From positions 1 to 32,655 of the forward strand of contig MNCI01026340.1 in the NCBI GenBank assembly GCA_015680685.1: DNA of 32,655 bases, given 5' to 3'. The notes under the pieces are model-generated. The model was not told where the DNA came from. It made no database searches and saw nothing but the letters and a program-made list of their open reading frames with translations. The translations under genes and the position numbers were made by a program. This DNA is from Gnetum montanum (lineage: Eukaryota; Streptophyta; Gnetopsida; Gnetales; Gnetaceae). The stretch's first letter is position 1. Each line of letters starts with the position of its first letter. This document shows, one piece after another, positions 22,638-32,315 of this stretch.

Positions 22638-23491
22638 CCCAGTTGACAAAGATACAGGGGTTGGAGGGGAGGAGTTGGCTGGTTGGCAAGTTGGCAAATC
22701 AGAGAAACAGAGGCATTTTCTGAGCACCAAAGCATTTATCACTTTCGTTGACAAGCGATCAAAAGGGCAAGAGCATTTTCTGAGCGAGGAAACACTTATC
22801 TTCTTGAGCAGAGAAACAAAGAGCAACCTTTTGGTAACTGCTGACAACACCATCCTTCAGCAGGAACAGAGCGCAGTACGCCTGAGCCTTAACAACAGGA
22901 GGGATCGCTGCCCTGAGAACAATCTACTCGAAGCAAAGAAGCAGAACGGGGATCGCGGAGTCGTCTCGCCTAGTTAGCAGGTTCTATCGATCAGAAACAG
23001 TTGATCGGCAGACTTCAGAGCTTGACCATCCTTGCACCTGAGCTCTGGCCTACGAGGTAGATCGGACTTCTGTCTAGACAATTTCCTTGTTGTTTTGTGC
23101 TCATTTTTGTATCAAGTTGTTGGGGGTCTCTCCCATTGTAACGTGATATACAATCATACATTCTATCCGGAATCGAAACATAGATCTTTGAGAATTACGT
23201 GTTTCTCTCCCGATTAGTATTTCTTCGGCGTTTTTGACGTTATCACCGTAGTGATCCATCTACGTCGTTTTCCTCCTGTTTCACGATTTCATCGAATCAA
23301 ATCGCAGCACGCAAAGACTCGTAATCTTCATCGTTTTACTGACCCGTAAGTCCTTGTCTGATTGACAAGACCGTTTACGGCACCGCGGATTCGCTTTTTC
23401 TAGCATAGCCCTCGCGTGGATCCGTGGTTAAGACTGTGTACGCCGGAGTTTCAGTCGGTATTTCTAGCTGCCGACGTTTTCCGTCGTTACA

Positions 23492-23496
23492 GGAAT
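23492..23496. repeat. Target-site duplication of element E, right copy
   Basis: GGAAT directly after the terminal CA of E; the D LTR then continues with CTAGCTAGCC as in the other LTR. Confidence 0.92.
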
Positions 23497-24044
23497 CTAG
23501 CTAGCCTAAGTGTGATGAGCATCCTTTCCTTGATTATCCGTACACATCTTGGACTTCCTACATGACTACCACTAGGATTACCAAGCGCAGATCCTAGGTA
23601 TGCTAGTAGGTTACCAAGTAGTCACACTTAAATTCTCATAATCAAGTCGTACTCATTCCTCATTTAATAGGAGTTTAAGGGTGAGAGAGATTAATTGGAA
23701 AGTAGTAAATAATAATTAATTAAATGATTAAGCTAAGTCAATGCTGCAATGATGAAGTAATCTCGATCTTTATTTCTGGTCATGTGCATGTCCAAGTACG
23801 TCACACTCGAATAAGGATGTCGTACAATTACAATCACCACACTGCGAGCATACACTGGGAGGAAAAGGGTTGAGAGAAAGAAATTAAAACACTTAAACTA
23901 AAACTAACTTACTACTACTAATTTATTGATGATTAACTCATCTATCTACCTCTTATTTATAGATGAGGAGACAGGCTACGATATCGCGTATGTGATATCG
24001 CAGTTGGGCTACGATATCGTGGTTGCCCAAATGATGATTCATCA

Positions 24045-24053
24045 TACCCCCAC
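24045..24053 (-). other. Element D polypurine tract
   Basis: Minus strand GTGGGGGTA next to the 3' LTR, identical to that in B and C. Confidence 0.82.
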
Positions 24054-24302
24054 AACTGAATGCAAATTCGTCCTTAAGTTATAGTGATTACACAGTGGAT
24101 AGGTATGGGATTATTGGATGGTGAAAATGGAATTATGCTGTAGTGTGGAATGAAAACAAAACAAAGACACAACACAAGGAATGTGCTACAACTACAAAAA
24201 TTTTGGAACTCATGTAGTTCCTGGTGGGAGTGGCTCGTCCATTGGTGCTTTCCCTTTGTCGTGTGCTCCAGGTTTTGAGACTTGATGGCGTTGAAGTATG
24301 GC

Positions 24303-26999
24303 CTAGAGTTTCTCCTCCTCGATGCTAGGGTCTTGTGCCATCCATGCTAATGTTTCGTTGTTTGATGGAGTCGGCACCTCCCATGGACAGGGTAGTTGCG
24401 GAAACATTTGATCGGCCTTGACATACCTGGCTGCAAACACCTGTCGTTCCTCTTCGTAGGCTCTGTATTTATCTTTGTATTCTTGAAAATCCACTAGCTG
24501 TTGAGCCAAATCTACTACCACACTTTTTTGGCCTTGGTAGCTTGCTTTCACCACCTCAAGTTTAGAATTTTTGATCTCCAGTTTTTCCAATAACTTCTTG
24601 CATTCTGCAAATTCTGCTTTGTATTTGACATAGGTGGTCGCTACCTGCTGCTCGAGCTCTATTCTCGGGTGTCCTACTATTAACATGGCAAGGTTGGCAT
24701 ACTGTAGGTTTTTCAACTCCATGTATTCTATCAGATCCTAAATTTGCAGGTCCCAGCTCTTAACTTTCGCTTGGTGGGCAAAGGCATATGTGTCCAATAT
24801 GGCCCGCAAGTCAGTGTGTTGAGCACTGATAGCATTGATGTGGGCCTTGGCCATATGGATCTCCTTCTCAAGGATCTGTTTATACATCCCCACCTAATCT
24901 CAAAAGTGCTGCTTTAGCTTTTCATGCTGTTTAGCCTCATTTTACCACACACTTATTTCAATAGCTGTCTTTTGGCGAATTGTGTGTACCTCCTCCATTG
25001 AGAGGGTTCGGTTCTCCCTAGCTAAACAACTTATGCCTTGGTTGAATCGGATGAATTTTTCTCACAATTGATGAAAATGTTCCTCGAGAACATTCTTTTT
25101 CTTTTCTACAGAGGTCAACCGAAGGTTGTTGGCAATGAGCTATTTATTTTCCTCCTGTAAGGCATTGAGTGCTTTGAGATGCGCATGAGTTTGCGCCTAT
25201 GCTATAAATGCATCCCAAACAACCTTTTCTTTTTCTTCAGCCACCTTTTTATTCTTCGTGATTAGCTTAGTTAGTTGCTCAGTTCTAAAATTATCTAGCT
25301 GATCTATGAAAAAAAATTACAAAGGATCCTATTGTGTTGCTTGTAGGGCCATGAGCTGATCTTGTAATTTCTACACTTCGGCTTCAGCATGCTTGGCCCT
25401 CACTTCTGTTAAGACCAGCTTCCCCTTTGTAGAAATGAGGTCTGACTGAATTTCCATAATATCCTGAGGGATGTCAAATAGGGATGTCATTACTTGTCCT
25501 GTTTCTAGCAATCGATCGAGCGCATCCTCATGTTCCGCAGGAGTCATTGAGGTTCCGGCCAAATTTTGAGCATCTCGTGCTTCTGTGAGATCTACCGGTG
25601 GTACAATAGGTACATTGAATGATTATTTGATGTTGTCTATGATCACATTTGTAGCTCCCGCGGCATCCTGGTGTTGCATGACCACCACAGTGGCCCCTTC
25701 ACCAGTTTCTAATTGCACTTGAAAAGATGCCACATTTCCTGAGATTTTTTGTGACCAAATACTTTCCCCTCCTCCTGTATGAATAGACACTTCACCCCTT
25801 GTGCAATCCAAAGAAACTATGGGCTGAATGGCATCATCAATGATGCGAAAAAGATTTGCGTCATCACGAACTTCCCAATTGACTGTCTCAGCGATGGCCC
25901 TGAGATGGCACATCGATGGTCTATAGTCTTGCAGCGGTGGTGGTTGATCCTGGCCTGTGCTAGGCCCTGCTTCCTATTGTTGGCTGGGTCATGTACTTGG
26001 AGGTTGGTTGGGTCCTGCAAGTTGAGTTGTAGCTGGTCCAGCCATTTGTTCTTCTTCTTCTTCTGGTCCCAGCGTCTCACCAGTGATTTTCCTTGGAGCT
26101 AGCAATTTTAACAATTTAGTATATGAAGCATTCTGGCCTTTTTGAAGGACATCATTAGTGTATCCTTTGATACCAGCATGTCAATAGAGCTTTCTGATAA
26201 GACAAGGAAAGGGCAACGCCATCTTCCCTGTCTTCTATTCCTCGAACCACCTCAGGATCTCCATTAAGTATAGATGGGGTAGGTTAGCATTAACCTTTTC
26301 CATCAGCATTGCACATCCTCTTACTGCATACGTTGATATACTTTTTAAGCCCTTCATGTAGAAGAGGTGAGAAGTTCCCATTTTAAAGTAGATCCTCTCC
26401 TCTGTCGTCAACTCACCAAATGTCTTATCTTTGCCATACGCCCTTTCCAAACAATCCCATTGCACATCTAGGTCTAAACGGGTGGATAACTGAGCAACCT
26501 TGGGCCTTGTATTTAGAAGGTTTAACACTTTCGAAATGGCCTGCATGGAGAAATTGACTGTCACACAACAAATATTAATAGTGGTGCCTTGCTCTTTGTT
26601 GTGCCAGAATTGGTGCATCTCCCCTAGGTACCAAGCACCACTTTCGGAGAGGGTAGGCCATAAGGGAGACCCTTTGAGGTGATCCCTAACAGCCTCAGGA
26701 GCAAACTCTACAAAAGATTTAAAGTTTAATTCGACAATCATTACATCGAATGTGGACTTTTCGTGGATGGCCTGAACACAATCTTGGAGCAACCTGAGAT
26801 GTTGTCCCTATTCAGGCACTACAGCAACTCCTCCTTCTACCTACCCAGACTGTACGGTAGGAGGGTCCTCTTGATGAATACTGAACGATTGTTCCTCCTG
26901 TTCTACATGTTGTCTGGCAAGATCTTATCTTCCACCTCTCCTAGGTTGTTTACTTCCACCTTGAGTAGGACCTTCCTTTTGTCCACGTTTCAAGGCCAT
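24303..26999 (-). pseudogene. Element D ORF3: coiled-coil-rich protein of unknown function (broken)
   Basis: About 899 codons from the ATG at 26999 to the stop at 24303, with in-frame stops. Layout: basic N-terminus (MALKRGQK, then KQPRRGGR); a folded-looking domain (26235-26792 is open for 185 codons: VRDHLKGSPLWPTLSESGAW, ISKVLNLLNTRPKVAQLSTR, ERIYFKMGTSHLFYMKGLKS); an acidic/proline linker (GPEEEEEQMAGP); a middle domain (25623-25913, NWEVRDDANLFRIIDDAIQP); and a long Lys/Glu/Leu-rich half that looks like a coiled coil (25562-24303), ending MFPQLPCPWEVP. Homologous blocks in C span nearly the whole length. Its position downstream of where pol would be resembles env-like ORFs of Athila, but I see no signal peptide or membrane segment. 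Function unknown. Confidence 0.8.
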
Positions 27000-27028
27000 C
27001 TGCAATCACACGCAGCCAAGCATTAGTA
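26997..27028 (-). promoter_or_regulatory. Putative 3' splice site before ORF3 (element D)
   Basis: Minus strand TACTAAT (27028-27022), then GCTTGGCTGCGTGTGATTGCAG, with the AG at 27001-27000 directly before ATG at 26999. TGCAG is a good plant acceptor and the branch adenine lies about 22 bases upstream. Confidence 0.65.
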
Positions 27029-27145
27029 AGGTTGTTTTTGAAGTTAAGTTATACCTTACTGCTTATCTTAATTAATGAACTTATTTTATCTCCATGTGAT
27101 ATTTCCCAAAATATTTTATCTCTTTGTGATTTTTTTTGTGGCACT

Positions 27146-27178
<33 letters not shown>

Positions 27179-27749
27179 TTTTTTTTGACTACTGAATCCA
27201 GAGAAACTACCAACCTTCAGGCATGGGTGCATGTCTTTCCAGTGGGACCCCCTAGAATAGCATTGGATTTTTGAGTGCCCTTTTGATTACTCTTACTCTC
27301 ATTTTTCATTAAATCTACAAGGATCTTAGTACAACCATGTTGCATGATAACTCACACAGACATCACCAAAGAGAATCCGCAAGTTCCCTTGATGTCATAC
27401 CCTAATCTTTCCCTCTTGATTCATCCTTCTTCATTCTGGGTACAATGAACACAAAATTAATCTTAAGTTTTAAGAATGTCAAGAATATCATTGTACCCTC
27501 AAACAAAACCTCTTATTTGTAGAGTAAATGAGTGGGTGTAATGGGCTCACTTTCCAAATAATTGATCATTGAGACTCGATAACATAGAACACACCTCAAC
27601 CAACGATCCACATGAGTGTTTTATTCATAGACAAAATTATTTGTAAAAAGACAAAAATACCAAACAGACAAAAAGATAAAACAAGAAGTTGAAAAATGAA
27701 AAACTGGAAAACAAAAATTGAAAAATTAAAGAAAATGAAAAATATTTAT
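27000..27749. other. Element D spacer between gag and ORF3
   Basis: No recognised gene. It includes a (TC)13 microsatellite (27145-27170) followed by about 17 T (27170-27187), then a segment closely similar to B (27190-27750). On the minus strand at 27230-27360 a partly open frame shared with B contains MKNESKSNQKGTQKSNA (one stop in B), which might be a coding relic. The left end holds the putative acceptor of ORF3. Confidence 0.6.
27145..27187. repeat. TC microsatellite plus poly-T
   Basis: About 13 TC units followed by about 17 T. B has only a short T-rich stretch at the same place (6735-6770). Confidence 0.9.
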
Positions 27750-29746
27750 TAATCCTGCTTGTTATTAAAATTGGGGATATCCCCCATAACTAAACGGTTG
27801 AGGATGACAAGTATTAATAAATGGAAGATGAGAATCCTTGCATGTTGGAAATATTAGGGCCCAGTCATACTTACCCCATCAGGGTTCACACACTTGATTA
27901 TAGTAAGCATAGTGGGGCAATTTGTAAGATTTGATTCTTGGGTAAAGAGTTGACCCACTATGATGTTTCCAATCGTTAGATAGTATGCAAGGATTGAGAC
28001 GTTACTCTCCATGGCTATGTTCATTGGGCCGTATGGTTGTTGGAGTGTTGGTTGGTGGCCTTGATGAAGTAACATGAGGCGTTGGGTTCAAAGATAAGGG
28101 TGCACGACAGTGTGGGACTTGTGCTGAGTTGGAGGATGTAGTGGCCTCGAAATTGTGTTGTCCCTTCTTACAATCATATTTAAAGAAGGGACGCTTTTAA
28201 TGTCAAGGAGGCCTCTCACTACTGTTAGTAATATTAGCACAAGTGACGTTCGGAGGTTGTTGCTGTGGTGTAGACACCTTAGGAATAGTTGGTGGCGATG
28301 TAGAAGAAGGGAAAGGATGAGAATGTTGAAAATTAGGAGACGTGTAAGGTGCACAGGTTGTGGTTGTGTTGAGGACATGGGTTGATAGTATTGAGAAGAA
28401 TGATAATGCAGTGAGATAGAGTATGTTGACCTAATTGGAGAAATAGGATGTTGAACGTGATAAGCGTTTGGGTTCGGCTGGTACAAAGGGTGTCTCTAGT
28501 TTAGGGGTGGTTTCCCCCACAACTAGGATTGTTGTCACTGTGATCGAACACAGTATCTCTGTACGAACTTTGGATGTAACGTGTTTCCCCAATGCTCATA
28601 TAGATGTAACAAGATTGGGCATTGGCCCTTGGGGTGATCGTACAGGCAGATGTTGCATTCATATGTATGATTTGGAGTTAAGCTCTTATTTTCATTATCC
28701 CCTCTTTCCGATTGTTTAATGTTTTTTCCTACTTCTTGGGTTGTCAAAACTCTATCTCCAATGATATTGATATATTCTCCACACTTTTTATATGTCCATT
28801 CTAACATCTTATTGATCTTTGCCTCAACTTCTTCTAATGATTGTTGTACTAGCAAAGATGATTTTTTCTCCTTGTGATAGGTTGGTTTCTCCTTTTTGTG
28901 ATTATAAACCTTTGTTAAGTTGAGATTTTGGTCTTGTTGATGTTTTTCAACACTCTCCCATCTAGCCATTTCTCCTTCTTCTTTTGCTACCCGCTTAACA
29001 AGCTCTTGGAATTGATGGGTTCGTAGTTTGTATAGTTGACCTTGGGAATACATCCCTAGGGTTTCTCTTGTTGCATCACGAAGCCCATCAATCATATGGT
29101 ACATTAGACTTTCCTTGGAAAACCCATGGCCTAGACAATTGTTTAACAATGCATAGTATCTTTCTAAGTCCATGTCTAAGGGTTCATGTTATGCTTGTTT
29201 CCATGCTTGGATTTGTTTCCTCAAGGTTAACACTCTTGCGTAGGTTTGATATCTTTCATTAAATAGTTCTACCATTGTTAGCCAACGTCGTATTGAATTT
29301 GGTTTTAATGATTTATACCATACTTTTGCTTGGCCAACGAGTGTCATAGGGAAGAGCTTGAGTTTTTGCCAACCATTATCAATGTTGTTCCATGTGTAGG
29401 CATCGTAGAAGGCTTGTAAATGTTGATGCGAATCTAATTCATAGCCTCCTGAGAAATTGGGAAATTTTTTTAAATCGAGCCTGGGTAGACGGCTCTCTTT
29501 ATGATGCCTACAGGAGATTTGAACAGCATCATGTATTTGCATTAGGCTTGTAGTGGCCAGTGGGGGTTCATCGTCATCGGGTAAGTTATGCTTTCATGCG
29601 TTGGGATGACGTTACTTTTGTTTATGTTTATAAAAAATCCCCACCTCGGGTTGCGTACTCCAATCTTCATTGTCATATAGTTCGTTGGTTCTCCAATGAA
29701 CTCCCTCACTAGGTATGGCATTATTGTAGTCTTGTAAGAGAGGCAT
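27750..29746 (-). pseudogene. Element D gag (nearly open, broken)
   Basis: Best preserved gag of the window. The start at the ATG at 29746, about 120 bases after the PBS, gives MPLLQDYNNAIPSEGVHW. A stop after about 45 codons, then a long open stretch from 29542 with SRLPRLDLKKFPNFSGGY, NGWQKLKLFPMTLVGQAKVW and MVELFNERYQTYARVLTLRK (retrotransposon gag core). After one stop (GCATAA near 29190) the frame continues from 29173 for 212 codons: YYALLNNCLGHGFSKESLMY, a Lys/Glu-rich helix region, and the zinc knuckle CNICLYDHPKGQC (C-x2-C-x3-H-x4-C, one residue shorter before the His than usual). The Pro-rich tail ends near 27750 in another frame. It would form the particle and bind RNA. Confidence 0.88.
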
Positions 29747-29869
29747 GGTTGTGAAATTGTGTGTGAATTTATATGTGATTTTTTTATAATTATTTCTTCT
29801 TAAAAGATATATCGTTAAGTCCTGTACAATGACCTTGTATGATATAACTAATCTAGATAACTAGCATCG

Positions 29870-29887
29870 TCCCCAGCAACGGCACCA
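29870..29887 (-). other. Element D primer-binding site, tRNA-Asp type
   Basis: Minus strand TGGTGCCGTTGCTGGGGA, one base after the LTR. It differs from the complement of plant tRNA-Asp (TGGCGCCGTTGCCGGGGA) by two C-to-T changes. Confidence 0.9.
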
Positions 29888-29888
29888 A

Positions 29889-30497
29889 TGATGAGTGGCG
29901 AGGTACCCCTACACTCAACCATAAGAATACGAGTGTTCACGCACGATCCGGTCGAACTCCGCAGATAGACTAGTTGTGGCATCTAAACAGTTAGCCTTAG
30001 GTCACAATTTGCTATCTTCCCACCTGGACTAGTATTAGATTTTTCACGTATGGTTTAGTCCAGAGTGAGGTTTATGATGTGGTTTCTAATCTAATGCTAC
30101 TCCTGAAGGCAATGGAAAGTAATATTAACTAAGCTAAGGGAGAAAGGGTGATAAGGAATCTAGCTAGCCTAAGTGCGATGAGCATCTGTTCCTTGATTAT
30201 CCATACNTGATGAAGTAATCTTGATCTTTATTTCCAGTCATGTGCATGTCCAAGTATGTCACACTCAAATAAGGATGCCATACAATTACAATCACCACAC
30301 TGCGGGCATACACTGGGAGGAAAAGGGTTGAGAGAAAGAAATTAAAACACTTAAACTAAAACTGACTTACTACTACTAACTTATTGATGATTGACTCATC
30401 TATCTACCTCTTATTTATAGATGAGGAGATAGGTTGCGATATCATGGATGCGATATCACGTACGCGATATCGCGGTCGCCCAAATGACGACTCATCA
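29889..30497 (-). repeat. Element D 5' LTR (about 206 bp missing at an N)
   Basis: Aligns to the left LTR of D from both ends, but at the N (30207) the sequence jumps from the equivalent of 23543 to 23750. The sum 609 + 206 = 815 agrees with the other LTR (about 819 without E). AATAAA on the minus strand at 30227-30232 and TATAAATAAG at 30410-30419. The outer U3 has three GATATC units (30437-30475). It ends GACTCATCA. Confidence 0.88.
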
Positions 30498-30502
30498 AGC
30501 AT
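30498..30502. repeat. Target-site duplication of element D, right copy
   Basis: AGCAT, matching 21655-21659. Confidence 0.9.
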
Positions 30503-32067
30503 TTATTGAAATTTTGGAAAATGCAATGATCTTCTCTTTCATGTTGGAGGAAGGCAAAGGGGAAATGGTGCTAGTGATGCTACATAAGGGTCAAGAGATA
30601 GCAACAAAGGAGATGGCTAATATAATAGCCAAGGCCCTTAATGCTCCTACAACATCTATAATAGATAGAGTTTCCATGAAAAATATCCATGCATCAGCAA
30701 AAGTAGGAAGTATTTAGATGAGTGCTATCCAACATGAGAAGGTGTTGGAAAGATTGGTAGGATCCAGGAAACCACTTCTAAAGATCTTTGATCTCCAAGA
30801 TGAGATCACTAAAAACTAGTCATAGTTGCTTAAGGCAAGAAGCAAGTTGTTGTTTGCAAGCACACAACTTATGAAGACCACTATAACCAATCAGTGATTG
30901 GCTACCAAAGTTGCAAAGTTAAGAGCATGTCTCTCCAATCCTACCATTCTTTGGCTAGAACTTACATGAGATGAAGCTTTTCAACAACTTTAATAAAAAT
31001 ATCAAGAGTCTAAGAATGAAAAAGAGATGATAATCTTCGATGTGTCCATGTTAAAGGTTATGACCAACAACATGACATGGACCATTCTCAACTTCGTAAG
31101 GAGAATTTTATCCTCACCAAGGAAAATCATCATGTGTGAAATATTGAGCAGCAAAAGGACAAAATGGTTTATATATCTAGCATAGTAGGATTAGCTTACC
31201 AAGGTGAACTTGGACTTGAGGAGGTTGGCAAACGAAAACAAGAACCTCTTAATGAAGAAGGTCCATGCTCTCTATCAAATGACTACAATTGAGATAACTA
31301 CTTGGAAGAATAACCCTCTAAAATTTGAAAGAGTGAAAAATCATTACAGAAACTAGGTTGGACTACTCAATGAAGTTAATGAGAAGGAAATAAAATTAGC
31401 CAATGCAAAGATAAATGAGACTCTCTAGCAACTCCAGCAAAGAGTTGATGTATAGCAAACCATCTTTGATGGAATGAACACATATAATAAGGTAGAAATT
31501 AGCCTAAAGGAGTTTTAGATTGAAAAGATGATGCAGTACATGAAGTTTACCAATCTTCAACTTGCAAACTTAGCAATGCTGATAGTAGGAAGGCCAAGAA
31601 CTAAACTAGAGAAGTAGGTCATCATCTCCTACCTTCTCTATGAGATGGAGTTTAAGCTCCATAAGGAAACAAAACAAAAGTCAAAGACAACTAACATGAA
31701 GCTTGAAGTTCTTATAAGAAAGTTCACAAATGAATGAACTGTTGTTGAGAACCTGACGAGGAAGATGAAAGACTACTAGGAGTTGTAGAACCTCATATAG
31801 ATGTTTGGTATTGAATGAAAGGCATTCACAACTTAGTTTATCAACATGAAGAAAATGTTTCCTTGAATGCTATGCTTGTGGGATATCCCTGCATTTGCTC
31901 ATATAGGAAAAGTAGCCTAGATTGTCTACAATCCACGAAGTAAGAAAGAGAAGATGAAAGCACTCCTAGATGCTTTAAAACTGCCAATGGAAATAGGGCG
32001 ACCTCAGCCTCCAACAACACCGGGTGGGATTAAGGACCATTCAAGCCACAAGAGTCTCCATCTCTAG
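30503..32067 (+). pseudogene. Element C ORF3, C-terminal part (broken)
   Basis: Continuation of the C third ORF after the D insertion. Blocks shared with D: MLEEGKGEMVLVMLHKGQE (D: QLETGEGATVVVMQHQDAAG), KIFDLQDEI (D: SLFDIPQDI) and, near 31545-31615, TNLQLANLAMLIVGRPR (D: KNLQYANLAMLIVGHPR), then KKMFP and CLWDIP (D: MFPQLPCPWEVP). Lys/Glu/Leu-rich throughout, as for a coiled coil. It ends at the stop at 32065. With the first part it makes about 940 codons, against about 899 in D. Many in-frame stops. Confidence 0.75.
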
Positions 32068-32306
32068 TTACTATATGAGACTTCATCACATCTCCATTCA
32101 TTCAATATGAACCCACTAAAATTTTTGTCCAAGTGTCCATTTTTAATGTAAAATTACATGTTTTTATAAATCTGTACAATTCAACACTCAGACTTAATTA
32201 GAGTCAGTTAGTTAGTTTGTCTATCAATAAAGTTCCATGCTTCCTCAAATTTTGTAAGAAGCTCAATCCCAATTTTTTTCACTCAAGGACAAGTTTTTTG
32301 TCATTC
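32068..32306 (+). other. Element C 3' untranslated stretch
   Basis: About 240 bases between ORF3 and the PPT with nothing recognisable; D has about 250 bases in the same place. Confidence 0.6.
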
Positions 32307-32315
32307 GTGGGGGTA
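32307..32315 (+). other. Element C polypurine tract
   Basis: GTGGGGGTA directly before the LTR start TGATGGAC, the same nine bases as in B and D. Confidence 0.8.

Larger units (their letters stand above)
21931..23491. mobile_element. Element E: probable solo LTR of an unrelated LTR family
   Basis: A 1561-bp insertion with ends TGACACACC..CGTTACA, flanked by GGAAT. TG..CA ends, a 5-bp duplication and no coding domain fit a solo LTR. On the plus strand there is a TATA box CTATAAATAT at 22628-22637, so if orientation is plus, U3 is about 700 bp. Upstream is an array of palindromic repeats (22202-22380). Downstream is a 60-bp spaced direct repeat (GCATTTTCTGAGC at 22713 and 22773) and a hairpin-forming segment at 23344-23380. 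CG dinucleotides are far commoner than in the surrounding elements, so E is probably the youngest insertion or came under different methylation. The superfamily is not certain. Confidence 0.8.
21660..24044 (-). repeat. Element D 3' LTR, split by element E
   Basis: TGATGAGTGGCG..GATTCATCA. Without E and one GGAAT copy it is about 819 bp. Minus-strand TATA box TATAAATAAG at 23952-23961 and AATAAA at 23769-23774. The outer U3 (23975-24025) contains three GATATC-centred units. The intact segment 23497-24044 supplies the sequence missing from the right LTR. Confidence 0.92.
21660..30497 (-). mobile_element. Element D: complete non-autonomous gypsy-type element with gag and ORF3
   Basis: An 8838-bp insertion in ORF3 of element C, flanked by AGCAT. 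It is minus-oriented: 5' LTR 29889-30497, PBS, gag 29746-27750, spacer, ORF3 26999-24303, PPT, 3' LTR 21660-24044 (the last enlarged by element E). No protease, RT, RNase H or integrase is present. Where the LTRs can be compared (first about 270 bases) they differ at roughly 9% by eye. Its gag and spacer align closely with B; its U5/R resembles B but its U3 is different, so B and D are sister subfamilies. Confidence 0.93.

Noticed and set aside
22675-22977. 100-codon open frame in element E
   Set aside because: It lies just past the TATA box of an LTR, has no recognisable domain, contains a 60-bp repeat, and is expected by chance in GC-richer sequence.
24303-25562. Coiled-coil protein as a host cytoskeletal or kinesin-like gene
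   Set aside because: It lies inside an LTR element in frame with an upstream ORF start and has a homologue at the same place in element C, so it is element-encoded.
25779-26102. Plus-strand 107-codon frame with Cys/Trp/Phe-rich end
   Set aside because: Antisense to the linker and middle domain of ORF3 of element D, whose minus frame is homologous to element C.
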